Positions 1 to 7,697 of a stretch of DNA of 64,000 bases are shown here, in pieces. Each line of letters starts with the position of its first letter. Position 1 is the stretch's first letter. The notes under the pieces are model-generated. The model was not told where the DNA came from. It searched no databases and worked only from the letters and a program-made list of their open reading frames with translations. The DNA comes from an uncultured Pseudoflavonifractor sp. (lineage in GTDB: Bacteria > Bacillota > Clostridia > Oscillospirales > Oscillospiraceae). Position numbers and translations under genes: made by a program. The stretch is taken from the NCBI GenBank assembly GCA_947651395.1, contig CANSYW010000001.1:186001-250000 (forward strand), in the 5' to 3' direction.

Positions 1-1555
1 CGCCCTCACCTCTAAAACGGTCTACGTCTGGGACAGTGCCGGATACTGGGCCATTGCCCGCTCTCTGGCGGAAGAGGAGCTGAACCATCAGCACCTCATC
101 CGGATCCTGGAGAGCACCCTCACCCAGGACTACAACCAGCTTCTGGCCCTACCCATCTCTCTGGTGATGCGCCTGTTCGGCGGGAGCCGGACAGTGTTCC
201 TCTTCGCCCTGTCCAACTTCTACACCCTGCCCGCCCTCTGGGGACTGACCGCCATGGCCAGGCAGCGCAAATGGAGCGGTCTGGTACTGGCGGGTCTGTT
301 CCCCATGCTGGGCTATACGGGCCTGGTGGGTTTTGTGGATGTGGCCTCCGCCGCTCTGGGGATCTGGGCCTTTGTCATCTATACCAGCGACCGTCCCCCC
401 GTCAGCCGGGGGCTCTTCTCCGGGGCCCTGTTGGTGGGCACCTTCCTTCTGCGCCGGTATTTCTTCTTCTTTGCCGCCTCCTTTGGGGTGGCCGCTCTGG
501 TGCAGAAGCTGGTATGTGACCGGAAAAAATGGGGGGACTTTGCCGCCCTCTTCGGTTCCTGCGCCCTGTGCTCCCTGACCTTCACCTATCAGTTCCTGCT
601 GGACAAGGTACTGGGCACCGACTACAGGGATCTCTATTCCGCCTATGACCTGGGCCTGCGCACCGACGTCTTCCTCACCTGCCGCTATTTCGGCCTCATC
701 CTCCTCGCGGTGGTGCTCCTGGCCTCCCTCTATGGCCTGCGCCGGGAAGAGGATCGCCCCAGACTGGTGCTGGGCCTTGTCCAGGTGACCGTATGCTTTG
801 CCGCCTTCATCTCCGTCCAGTCCCACGGCCAGCAGCACCTGCTCATCTACCTGCCTGCCGCGGCCCTTCTGGCGGCAACGGCCCTGTCCGTCGCCCCCCA
901 GTTCTGGAGCGCTTTGTTTGCCATTCTTACGGCGATAAACTGCTTTATCTACAAGGTCCAGCCTGTCTCCATCAACAATATCCGCATGCCCGCCCTGCTC
1001 CCCTCCTTCCAGTTCTATGGGCCCCAGCGCGCCGACGCGGACGAGCTGCTGCGGCTGGCGGAGTTTATCGACCGCCTCTCCGACGCCGAGCCTCACACCG
1101 CGGTGGTGATGGCCTCCTCCTTCACCCTCAACACCGAGACCCTCACCAACCTGCGGGCTTCTCTGGGACTCCGGGAGCCGGAACGGCGCACCGTCATCCA
1201 GTACCACGGCACGGTGGACAAGCGGGATCCCTTCAATTGGAACACCCCCACCGCCGACTACATGATCGTGGGCGACCCGGTGCAGGTCCACCTGGGGGAG
1301 GAGAACCAGCAGGTCATGGCCCTGCTGGCCCACGATGTGCTGGATCGTACCGGCCCCGGCCTGGCCTATGAGGCTCTGCCGGAGACCTTCTCCCTCACCG
1401 ACGGGGTCACGGTGCGTGTCTATCGCCGCACCCGTCCCTGGAGCTATGAGGATTACCTGTCCATCTCGGATCGGCTCACGGAACTCTATCCCGACTACGC
1501 CGAGCTGTATGCCCTCCCCGCCTGGATGACAGAGTCCCATGGGGCGGCAAATTAA
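1..1555 (+). CDS. Polytopic membrane protein, glycosyltransferase-like (5' truncated)
   Basis: The reading frame is open to the left edge (codons in frame from base 2), so the N-terminus lies outside the window; the first internal ATG is at 164. The visible part has an aromatic, acidic segment (VWDSAGYWAIARSLAEEEL) followed by many hydrophobic segments up to about two thirds of its length, then a soluble C-terminal domain. An acidic motif before multiple membrane spans recalls GT-C/PMT-type lipid-sugar glycosyltransferases, but I see no decisive catalytic signature. The gene ends at a strong bidirectional terminator shared with the converging antiporter gene. The family assignment is tentative; the coding call is firm. 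Confidence 0.75.
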   Translation, partial: ALTSKTVYVWDSAGYWAIARSLAEEELNHQHLIRILESTLTQDYNQLLALPISLVMRLFGGSRTVFLFALSNFYTLPALWGLTAMARQRKWSGLVLAGLFPMLGYTGLVGFVDVASAALGIWAFVIYTSDRPPVSRGLFSGALLVGTFLLRRYFFFFAASFGVAALVQKLVCDRKKWGDFAALFGSCALCSLTFTYQFLLDKVLGTDYRDLYSAYDLGLRTDVFLTCRYFGLILLAVVLLASLYGLRREEDRPRLVLGLVQVTVCFAAFISVQSHGQQHLLIYLPAAALLAATALSVAPQFWSALFAILTAINCFIYKVQPVSINNIRMPALLPSFQFYGPQRADADELLRLAEFIDRLSDAEPHTAVVMASSFTLNTETLTNLRASLGLREPERRTVIQYHGTVDKRDPFNWNTPTADYMIVGDPVQVHLGEENQQVMALLAHDVLDRTGPGLAYEALPETFSLTDGVTVRVYRRTRPWSYEDYLSISDRLTELYPDYAELYALPAWMTESHGAAN

Positions 1556-1564
1556 ATGAAAAAA

Positions 1565-1597
1565 GGTTCCGCGGGAAGCTTCCCGCGGAACCTTTTT
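1565..1597. terminator. Bidirectional rho-independent terminator
   Basis: A perfect 14-bp inverted repeat (GGTTCCGCGGGAAG / CTTCCCGCGGAACC) has A-runs on the left and T-runs on the right. It lies between the converging ends of the membrane protein (stop 1555) and the antiporter (stop 1601), so it can stop transcription from both sides. Confidence 0.93.
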
Positions 1598-1600
1598 CTT

Positions 1601-3214
1601 CTATTTTCCCTTGTCTGTGACCACAAGCGTGTCACCGGGATGGAGGCGCGTACCTCCCTTGGGTACTACAGCGGTACCGTCGGAGCGCTGCACCAGCACA
1701 ATCAGGGTCTCTCCGGGAATATCCAACTCCCGGATCGCCTTTCCCGACCATGGGCTCCCCTTCTCCACCGGCAGCTCCCGCAGCTCCAGACCCATCTCCT
1801 TTTCCTGATAGACCGGGGTGCTCAGCACCAGCAGGTCTCCCTCCAAAAGCACGGTGTCTCCGCCGGGGATCACACTCTCCTCTCCCCGGCGGATCATCAC
1901 CACCAGTCCGTCCGCGGGCAGCGGACAGTCCGCCAGCCGCTGTCCCCGCCAGGGGTGGGCCCGGTCGATCTCCAACCGGGTCAGATGGAGCAGTCTCTCA
2001 TCCTGGTAGTCGGTAAAGGTACGCCGCAGGCTCTCCTCGCTGTCGGTCATCTCCAGCCCCTCCGCCACCCTGGGCAGCAACGAACCCTGGAGGGCCACAG
2101 AGAAGAGACACACACAGAACACCATGTGGAACAGGTCGTGACCCATCGCCGCCCCGCTGCCCACCGCCATTACGGCAAAAACGATGGAGGCCGCTCCCCG
2201 GAGCCCCGCCCAGGACACCAGCAGGCATTGCCGGGTAGAGCACCGGAAGGGCTTGAGGAGGACAAACACCGCCACAGGCCGGGATACAAAGGTGAGAAAC
2301 AGGGTCACGCCCAAGGCCGCCGGCAGTACGGCGGGCAACTCGCTGGGGGTGGCCAGAAGCCCCAGCAGGAAGAACAGCACCATTTGGGCAAGTCCGGTAG
2401 TCCCATCGAAAAAGGGCACCAGCGCCGTTTTCCTGGGAATGGCGGCGTTGCCCATAAAAAGTCCCGCCAGATAGGTGCCCAGATAGCCGTTTCCACCCGC
2501 CGCCGCGGGCAGGGCGTAAGCCAGCGCCGCTACGGCGAAGACGAAGACGATGTCCATACCGCTCTCGGAAAAATCCAGCTTTTTCAACAGGAAGACCGCC
2601 AGGACCGCCACCAGCGGTCCCAGGAGAAGGCCAAAAAGCACCTGCCTGGCTACGGTGGCCAACAGGGCGGCCTCCTCCCCGGCGCCCAGCAAAGTCAGCC
2701 CCACCACCGTCATCAGATAGGCGCAGGGGTCGTTACTGCCGCTCTCCAGCTCCAGCAGAGAGGCGGTGTTCTCCTTCAGGCCCAGCTTTTTGGCCCGGAG
2801 GATGGAAAATACCGACGCGGCGTCGGTGGAGCTGATGACCGCCCCGGTGAGAAGGCTCTCCCCCGCTGTCATCCCCAGCGCCAAACGGCAGAAGCCGGCG
2901 GTGAGAAGCGCCGTCGCCGCCACTCCCGCGCTGGACAACACCACCGCCCGTCCCGCCACCGGTCTGGCCGCCTCCCAGCGGGTACCGAAACCACCGTAGA
3001 ACATGATAAAGATAAGCGCCACCGAACAGATCCGCTCCGCCAGGGCAAAGTCGGAAAAATCCAGACCAAGGGGGCCGTCTACCCCACAGAGCATCCCCAG
3101 CAGCAGGAACAGCAGCAGCGCGGGCACCCCCATCTTTCCCGACAGCCGCCCCGCCGCCACACAGGCCAGCAGGATCAGGGCAAAAAACAGCAATTCCAGA
3201 TCTAAGCCTCCCAC
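1601..3214 (-). CDS. nhaP2: Potassium/proton antiporter, CPA1 family with RCK-C domains
   Basis: A 537-residue protein with about 12-13 hydrophobic segments in the first 390 residues, beginning with the typical antiporter start (ALILLACVAAGRLSGKMGVP). It is followed by a cytoplasmic tail with two TrkA-C/RCK-C-like beta-rich modules (DCPLPADGLVVMIRRGEESV and a second around LDIPGETLIVLVQRSDG). This arrangement is that of NhaP2/CvrA K+(Na+)/H+ antiporters, which export cations in exchange for protons and are ligand-gated through the RCK modules. The start is a GTG at 3214, placed 8 nt after an AGGAGGGGG site. It overlaps the end of folT by 13 bp, so the two are probably co-transcribed. Ion specificity is inferred from the family. 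Confidence 0.88.
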   Translation of the reverse strand: MGGLDLELLFFALILLACVAAGRLSGKMGVPALLLFLLLGMLCGVDGPLGLDFSDFALAERICSVALIFIMFYGGFGTRWEAARPVAGRAVVLSSAGVAATALLTAGFCRLALGMTAGESLLTGAVISSTDAASVFSILRAKKLGLKENTASLLELESGSNDPCAYLMTVVGLTLLGAGEEAALLATVARQVLFGLLLGPLVAVLAVFLLKKLDFSESGMDIVFVFAVAALAYALPAAAGGNGYLGTYLAGLFMGNAAIPRKTALVPFFDGTTGLAQMVLFFLLGLLATPSELPAVLPAALGVTLFLTFVSRPVAVFVLLKPFRCSTRQCLLVSWAGLRGAASIVFAVMAVGSGAAMGHDLFHMVFCVCLFSVALQGSLLPRVAEGLEMTDSEESLRRTFTDYQDERLLHLTRLEIDRAHPWRGQRLADCPLPADGLVVMIRRGEESVIPGGDTVLLEGDLLVLSTPVYQEKEMGLELRELPVEKGSPWSGKAIRELDIPGETLIVLVQRSDGTAVVPKGGTRLHPGDTLVVTDKGK

Positions 3215-3837
3215 GGCTCACGCCCCCTCCTTTTTTCCACACAGGCTGCCAGCCCCATACGGCACAGCACGGGATAAAGCGCATTGAGCAGAAGAAAGAG
3301 CATCAGGGTCTGCACCGGCAGCATAATGAGATTCTTCCAAAAGCTGGTCGTGGCGTAAAACAGATACCCCTTCCCGGAAAGAATGGAGCTCCACAGAGCC
3401 CCCAGGGTCACATTGAGGGCATTGGTACACAGCTTGGCAAAAAACACCCGTGGCAGAGTGGGCTTGGCCCGATAGAGGAACAGGGCGTAAAAGAGAGTCC
3501 CCAGCATTGTGGTGAGGGCATAGCCGGGAAAGTAAGGTGACGCGCCCGGCTTCACAAAGAAGGATACCGTGTCTTCCGCGAAGCCAAATACCAGCGCCGT
3601 CACCGGCCCGCACACCATCCCGCACACGCACCGGGCCAGAAAGCCCCAAGTCACCTTGGCCTTATAGAGATCGGTAAAGTCTATTCGGATAGACGGCAAA
3701 TAGGACAGCGCCACACAGGCGGCGATCATCAGCGCCGCGAAACACAGGATGCGGGGCTTTTTAAAGTCGGTCAGAGCCTGTCTCCAATAGTCCCCGGAAA
3801 AGGGGGAGGAATAGGCCTTCAGAGCGTTTTTCTGCAT
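3202..3837 (-). CDS. folT: ECF transporter S component for folate (FolT)
   Basis: A 211-residue integral membrane protein with about six hydrophobic segments, of the size and pattern of ECF substrate-binding (S) components. It would capture folate at the membrane and pair with the general ECF module (EcfA, EcfA', EcfT), which is not in this window. The folate assignment rests on the THF riboswitch immediately upstream as well as on family resemblance (GMVCGPVTALVFGFAEDTV segment). I chose the ATG at 3837 because it follows an AAAGGAGGATC site by a short spacer; a longer open frame to 3912 would run into the riboswitch. The last 13 bp overlap the antiporter gene. Confidence 0.87.
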   Translation of the reverse strand: MQKNALKAYSSPFSGDYWRQALTDFKKPRILCFAALMIAACVALSYLPSIRIDFTDLYKAKVTWGFLARCVCGMVCGPVTALVFGFAEDTVSFFVKPGASPYFPGYALTTMLGTLFYALFLYRAKPTLPRVFFAKLCTNALNVTLGALWSSILSGKGYLFYATTSFWKNLIMLPVQTLMLFLLLNALYPVLCRMGLAACVEKRRGREPWEA

Positions 3838-3843
3838 AAAAAG

Positions 3844-3894
3844 ATCCTCCTTTGTGTCGGGCAGCCCTTTCGGGTATGCCGCACAGAGGAGGAT
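3844..3894 (-). promoter_or_regulatory. Shine-Dalgarno-sequestering helix of the folT leader
   Basis: On the transcript, AUCCUCCU (3894-3887) is complementary to AGGAGGAU (3851-3844), the folT ribosome site. The helix continues, after one mismatch, with UGUG/CACA and a G/C-rich stem capped near CCCGAAAGGG. No U-run follows, so this looks like an expression platform that hides the ribosome site rather than a terminator. It begins 22 nt after the riboswitch aptamer. Confidence 0.8.
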
Positions 3895-3916
3895 ATAGTA
3901 CCGCCGTCCCATATGC

Positions 3917-4019
3917 GGCAGCGGGATGCGGGAACGGCACTGCGGAGGTCAAGCCCCACTTCGTCCGGCGGACAACTCCCCGTCCCGCCGGCACTAAACA
4001 CGCCGCTCCCTACTCTGCC
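3917..4019 (-). ncRNA. Tetrahydrofolate (THF) riboswitch aptamer
   Basis: Read on the minus strand, the leader starts GGCAGAGUAGGGAGCGGC and ends GCCGUUCCCGCAUCCCGCUGCC. These pieces match the THF riboswitch plan: a P1 helix (GGCAG/CUGCC) flanking GAGUAG, a P2 helix (GGGAGCGGC/GCCGUUCCC), a third helix (CCGGCGGGAC/GUCCGCCGG), and the conserved GCAUCC near the 3' end. THF riboswitches are known upstream of folT in Clostridia. A promoter lies directly upstream and a ribosome-site-sequestering helix directly downstream. Recognised by eye; a covariance-model score was not computed. Confidence 0.85.
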
Positions 4020-4029
4020 TGTTTCCATT

Positions 4030-4058
4030 ATCATACGCTATCCACGGACAAAGGGCAA
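4030..4058 (-). promoter_or_regulatory. Promoter of folT riboswitch transcript
   Basis: On the minus strand TTGCCC (4058-4053), a 17-bp spacer and TATGAT (4035-4030) form a good housekeeping-sigma promoter. The predicted start near 4023 is only a few bases upstream of the riboswitch P1 helix. Confidence 0.72.
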
Positions 4059-4071
4059 GAAAAATTTCCCC

Positions 4072-4668
4072 TCACGGCGCCAAAATGTCCAGCGCCAAAA
4101 GTCCCTCATAGCCATAGAGGGCGTTGAGCACCTCCAGCATGGCGTTGGGGCTCAGCCGCTCCGGCAGATCCAGCCTTCTGAGCAGCTCCTGCCGACGCCG
4201 GGCGGCCTCCGGGGCGCCGGAGAGCCCCAGGGCATAGAGATCGGCCTTGGTCAAAGGATGCCGGGAGGCAGGCTGCGCCTCTTCCCCGTCCAGAAAGGTG
4301 GCCCCCGCCTTGCGCAGGGCGTCCAGGAGCACTGCCGGGGACATCCCCTCCACCCCCAGCTTTCCCTCCTTGCCGGGGGATCGTTTGCGCTTTTCCTTGC
4401 CGGGCCGGTCAGGGATGTAGGCGTGCTTCACCTGGGACGGCTCCACCGCCCCCCGGAGAAAATTCCGGATGACAAATCCGGCCCCGTCGGAGTCGGTGAG
4501 CACGATGAGCCCCCGCTCCGCCGCCAACCGGCGCAGCAGTTTCAGCCTTTCGCCATCCTTGAACACACCAAAGCCGGAGGTCTCCAGAATGACGGCGTCC
4601 ACCACCTGAGAGAGGGTATTCTTATCGTAGCGGCCCTCCACTACGACGGCCTCCCTGATCCGCTCCAT
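4072..4668 (-). CDS. Toprim-domain protein, ribonuclease M5-like (DUF4093)
   Basis: A 198-residue protein opening with a Toprim fold: REAVVVEGRYDK supplies the catalytic-type Glu and LTDSDGAGFVIRNFLRG the DxD motif. A basic linker (KEKRKRSPGKEG) and a helical C-terminal region follow, as in RNase M5 relatives carrying DUF4093. RNase M5 matures 5S rRNA in Bacillus; that role here is inferred from the family. The ATG at 4668 directly abuts the stop of the DUF4914 gene (4669), which implies translational coupling. It is the last gene of a holA-DUF4914-Toprim minus-strand run. Confidence 0.8.
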   Translation of the reverse strand: MERIREAVVVEGRYDKNTLSQVVDAVILETSGFGVFKDGERLKLLRRLAAERGLIVLTDSDGAGFVIRNFLRGAVEPSQVKHAYIPDRPGKEKRKRSPGKEGKLGVEGMSPAVLLDALRKAGATFLDGEEAQPASRHPLTKADLYALGLSGAPEAARRRQELLRRLDLPERLSPNAMLEVLNALYGYEGLLALDILAP

Positions 4669-6543
4669 TTATTCCAGCCCCAGGGGGATGAGCCTGCAGT
4701 AGTCCTCCAGGCTCCCTCCACCGCGGAAACAGTCGATGACGGCTCTGCCCATGGGGTGGAGCCGATCCGTATCATAGGCGCCCAGCTCCCGGTCAAAGAA
4801 CTCGCTGAGGAGCCTGGCCCCCGCGTCGTACCCCTTTTGTCCCAGCCGCTCCTGGAGCTCGGGCCGGAGGAATTTGGGGGAGATATACTGACCGTCCACC
4901 TTCATCTCCTTCAGCCCATAACCCAAAATGGGGCATCGGGCGGGGATCAGCCGATCCATCCGGAAATTCACCCCGCCCCGGCGGGCCAGATATTCCCGGG
5001 CGATCCACTCCGCGGAGAAGCCGATGTCATAGATCCCGATATGCTGGTTGGGGATGAGCACATATTTGGTGTTGGGGCAGCTCAGGATCTGCTCCATAAG
5101 CAGATTGGCCTGAACCACCCGTTCCCCGGTGGCGAAGGGCCAGTAGGAGCCCACCCCCTCACTGGCCAGGGGCACATCGTCGATGATGCTGGGATTATTG
5201 TACCCTCTGGGGGCCACCAGCCGCCACAGCCAGGCCAGAGCCGGGGGCAGGATATGCATCAGACCCACGATGCCGTAGCTGGGGTGTTCGGCGGTGGCGG
5301 GGGGCATCCGCACGCCGAAGGAGCGCACATCCACCTCCACCGGCCCCTGCACCACCCGGTCGATCATCCGCCGGGGAATGATGACCCGGGGGTTGGGACA
5401 GGGGGTGCCGTCCGAGTCGGGAGCGTGCTCCCACAGAAGACAGGTGGCCCGGGGCACCGCCTGAAGATTGAAGAAAATAAGGGGCTCCCTGGTGTGGATG
5501 GAAATGCGCTCGTAGGTGGGGTCGGCCCCGTACTCGTCGATGCCGTCCACCCGGACAAACCACCCGTCCTCCCCGTCGGCCAGGGCCAGCTTTCCGTTTC
5601 CGCTCTGGAAGGAGGGACAGCACATGGCCATATCGTCGGTGACCGGCTCAATGGTACAGGTGTCGCTCATGCTGATGTAGTGACGGGTCCCGTTGACGGT
5701 GTTCACCCCAACCAGCACCCGGCCGTCCTCCTCCCGGCGCACATCCTGCAGCAGCTCGCTCTTGCCGCCGCCGGAGGCCCCCTCGTGCATCATCACCATC
5801 TCATTTTCATAGGGCGTGATGATCCGGGCGGCGGAGGCGTGGGCGGTGACCCAGTTCTCCCGCTCCCCGATATCCAGCAATACGCTGTACACCCCCTTCT
5901 TGGCGGAGGGGCCGGGGTAGAGATTGTATGCAAAAACCTCGTGGAGCTCCTCGCTCCGGCTGTGCACCACCACCTGTTTGCCCTGGAAGTGGGTGTGCCG
6001 GAATGGTGGCGCCATGTAGAGAATGGCCCGGGGCGTGAATTTCTCCACCTCCCGGATATTCACAAAGGCCTGAAGCTGGCTCAGGGCAAAGGCAAAAAAG
6101 GCGGCGTTCCGGGGGCAGACCAGCACCGCCTCATAGCCGAAGTCATAGCTGCCGGCCTTGAAGGGGACCAGCACCAGCTCCTGGGTAGCCAGCCATGTCA
6201 GGGTCTCCTTCCGCAGGTCGTCAAAGGGATAGCCGTATGTATCCTCAAACCGTGGTTTATCGGTGGGCTGGCTGTCGGCGATGCGCATACTGTCCGGATC
6301 CCGGCGGCGCATGTAATCCTCCTCAAAGTTCACCACCGCCCCGTTGCGGCAGCGCACCACGCTGGCCTCCTTCACCGTCTCCCCGTTTACCTCGTAGGCC
6401 ACCTCAATACGGTCGGAACCGCTGTTGCCGAAGATGAGCTCATACAGGGTCTCCTTGCTCTCGGGTACGATCACGCTGGGACTGTGCTCCATCACCAGCG
6501 CCAGCTCCTCGGGAAGATCAAATCTCTCCATCAAAATATTCAA
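4669..6543 (-). CDS. DUF4914 family protein with PEPCK/HPr-kinase-like P-loop
   Basis: A 624-residue soluble protein of the DUF4914 family, whose function is not established. It contains a clear P-loop (GASGGGKS, residues 255-262) of the GxSGxGKS type found in HPr kinase and ATP-dependent phosphoenolpyruvate carboxykinase. Aspartate- and Arg-rich segments follow that could form the rest of such a site (RISIHTREPLIFFNLQAVPR; RVIIPRRMIDRVVQGPVEVD). I place the start at TTG 6543, 8 nt after a GAGGG site; an ATG four codons later (6531) has no ribosome site at good spacing. The gene lies 33 bp after holA and abuts the Toprim gene. Confidence 0.78.
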   Translation of the reverse strand: MNILMERFDLPEELALVMEHSPSVIVPESKETLYELIFGNSGSDRIEVAYEVNGETVKEASVVRCRNGAVVNFEEDYMRRRDPDSMRIADSQPTDKPRFEDTYGYPFDDLRKETLTWLATQELVLVPFKAGSYDFGYEAVLVCPRNAAFFAFALSQLQAFVNIREVEKFTPRAILYMAPPFRHTHFQGKQVVVHSRSEELHEVFAYNLYPGPSAKKGVYSVLLDIGERENWVTAHASAARIITPYENEMVMMHEGASGGGKSELLQDVRREEDGRVLVGVNTVNGTRHYISMSDTCTIEPVTDDMAMCCPSFQSGNGKLALADGEDGWFVRVDGIDEYGADPTYERISIHTREPLIFFNLQAVPRATCLLWEHAPDSDGTPCPNPRVIIPRRMIDRVVQGPVEVDVRSFGVRMPPATAEHPSYGIVGLMHILPPALAWLWRLVAPRGYNNPSIIDDVPLASEGVGSYWPFATGERVVQANLLMEQILSCPNTKYVLIPNQHIGIYDIGFSAEWIAREYLARRGGVNFRMDRLIPARCPILGYGLKEMKVDGQYISPKFLRPELQERLGQKGYDAGARLLSEFFDRELGAYDTDRLHPMGRAVIDCFRGGGSLEDYCRLIPLGLE

Positions 6544-6576
6544 AACAGGTACCCTCGCTTTCTCAAAACAATAGGG

Positions 6577-7614
6577 TCAGGCCGTCTTCTTCTCCGCCAG
6601 CTCCAGCAGGAGCCCGGTGAGCAGTTCCCCGCCGTCCGCCCCGGTGGATTTCATGGCCAGATCGGTCTCCTCGCAGCGGCGCACCGCCTTGCGGCACCAC
6701 TCCAGCGAAAAGCGGCGGGCCGACTGAAGCAGCTTATCCGCCGTGGAGGCCCAACCGATCCCCCACAGCTCCATAAGCCACTTGGCCCCCTTGCCGTTTT
6801 CAATGGCCAGCCGCGCGGTATAGATCCGCCGCAGCTGCCACCCAAGCATGGCCAGCAGACCGATGGGGGTCTCCTGCATGTGGAGCAGATCGGACATGAC
6901 GGAAAAGGCCTTGTCAAAGTTTCCTGTGGAGATGGCGTCGGTGAGCTGAAACACCACCGCGTCCAGCTGAGGGGTAGCCACCGCGTCGATGTCCTGCCGG
7001 GTGATCCGTTCCTCCCTGGCATAGGCCCCCACCTTTCCGATCTCCGTGATGAGCCCGTTCATCAGATCCCCGCACAAAAACACCAGGTAGCGGGCGTCCT
7101 CGGCGGAGATATCATGGCCCAGCGCCTTGAAGCGTCGCTGGATCCACGTGATGAGCCCGTCCGGGCCCTGGCGCTGAAAATTGACCTCCCGGCCCGTCTC
7201 CTTCACCAGCTTGGCCAGCTTTATCCGGTTGTCCGGCTTATAGCTGATCACGTCATAGATAAAGACCAGACATACATATTCAGGCAGGTCGGACAGCAGC
7301 TCGGCAACGGCCTCCTTATCCCCCTTGTATATATCGTAGTCGTAAACCTCCACCAGTGTGCGTTCACTCATCATGGGCACGGCGTCCACCAACTCCCGCA
7401 GACGCTGAATGGTAAAGTCCCGGGCGCTGAGCACATGGTGATTGAACTCATCCAGCCCACCGGTCAGCAGCTTTTCCCGCATCTCCTTCAGACAGTGATC
7501 CCGGAGATAGGCCTCCTCACCATGAAAGATATAGAGCCTTCCGATGCTTTCTGAGGCCAGCTCCCGCTTCAGATCCCGGTAGCTGTTGTCCTCGCTCTTT
7601 TTCTTGAATGCCAC
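6577..7614 (-). CDS. holA: DNA polymerase III delta subunit
   Basis: A 345-residue protein matching HolA, the clamp-loader subunit that opens the beta sliding clamp during replication. Visible landmarks are the N-terminal ATPase-fold start (IGRLYIFHGEEAYLRDHCL), the middle segment (YKPDNRIKLAKLV) and the C-terminal helical collar domain (AISTGNFDKAFSVMSDLL; LAMLGWQLRRIYTA). I start it at GTG 7614, 7 nt behind AAAGGAGG. An in-frame ATG at 7686 would lie upstream of the recognisable promoter at 7646-7674. It heads a minus operon with the DUF4914 and Toprim genes. Confidence 0.93.
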   Translation of the reverse strand: MAFKKKSEDNSYRDLKRELASESIGRLYIFHGEEAYLRDHCLKEMREKLLTGGLDEFNHHVLSARDFTIQRLRELVDAVPMMSERTLVEVYDYDIYKGDKEAVAELLSDLPEYVCLVFIYDVISYKPDNRIKLAKLVKETGREVNFQRQGPDGLITWIQRRFKALGHDISAEDARYLVFLCGDLMNGLITEIGKVGAYAREERITRQDIDAVATPQLDAVVFQLTDAISTGNFDKAFSVMSDLLHMQETPIGLLAMLGWQLRRIYTARLAIENGKGAKWLMELWGIGWASTADKLLQSARRFSLEWCRKAVRRCEETDLAMKSTGADGGELLTGLLLELAEKKTA

Positions 7615-7645
7615 GGCGGCCACCTCCTTTTCGCGTAACGTTGAC

Positions 7646-7674
7646 AGTATATCATACCCGCCCCATTTTTGCAA
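7646..7674 (-). promoter_or_regulatory. Promoter of holA operon
   Basis: Minus-strand TTGCAA (7674-7669), 17-bp spacer, TATACT (7651-7646). Its location downstream of the first in-frame ATG supports the GTG start chosen for holA. Confidence 0.65.
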
Positions 7675-7697
7675 GTGCAGCGTCAAAAACTTTCATT

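Noticed and set aside
3913-7554. A 1213-codon open frame on the plus strand
   Set aside because: It is antisense to the Toprim, DUF4914 and holA genes, has a Pro/His/Gly-rich composition without domains, and arises from the high GC third positions of the real genes.
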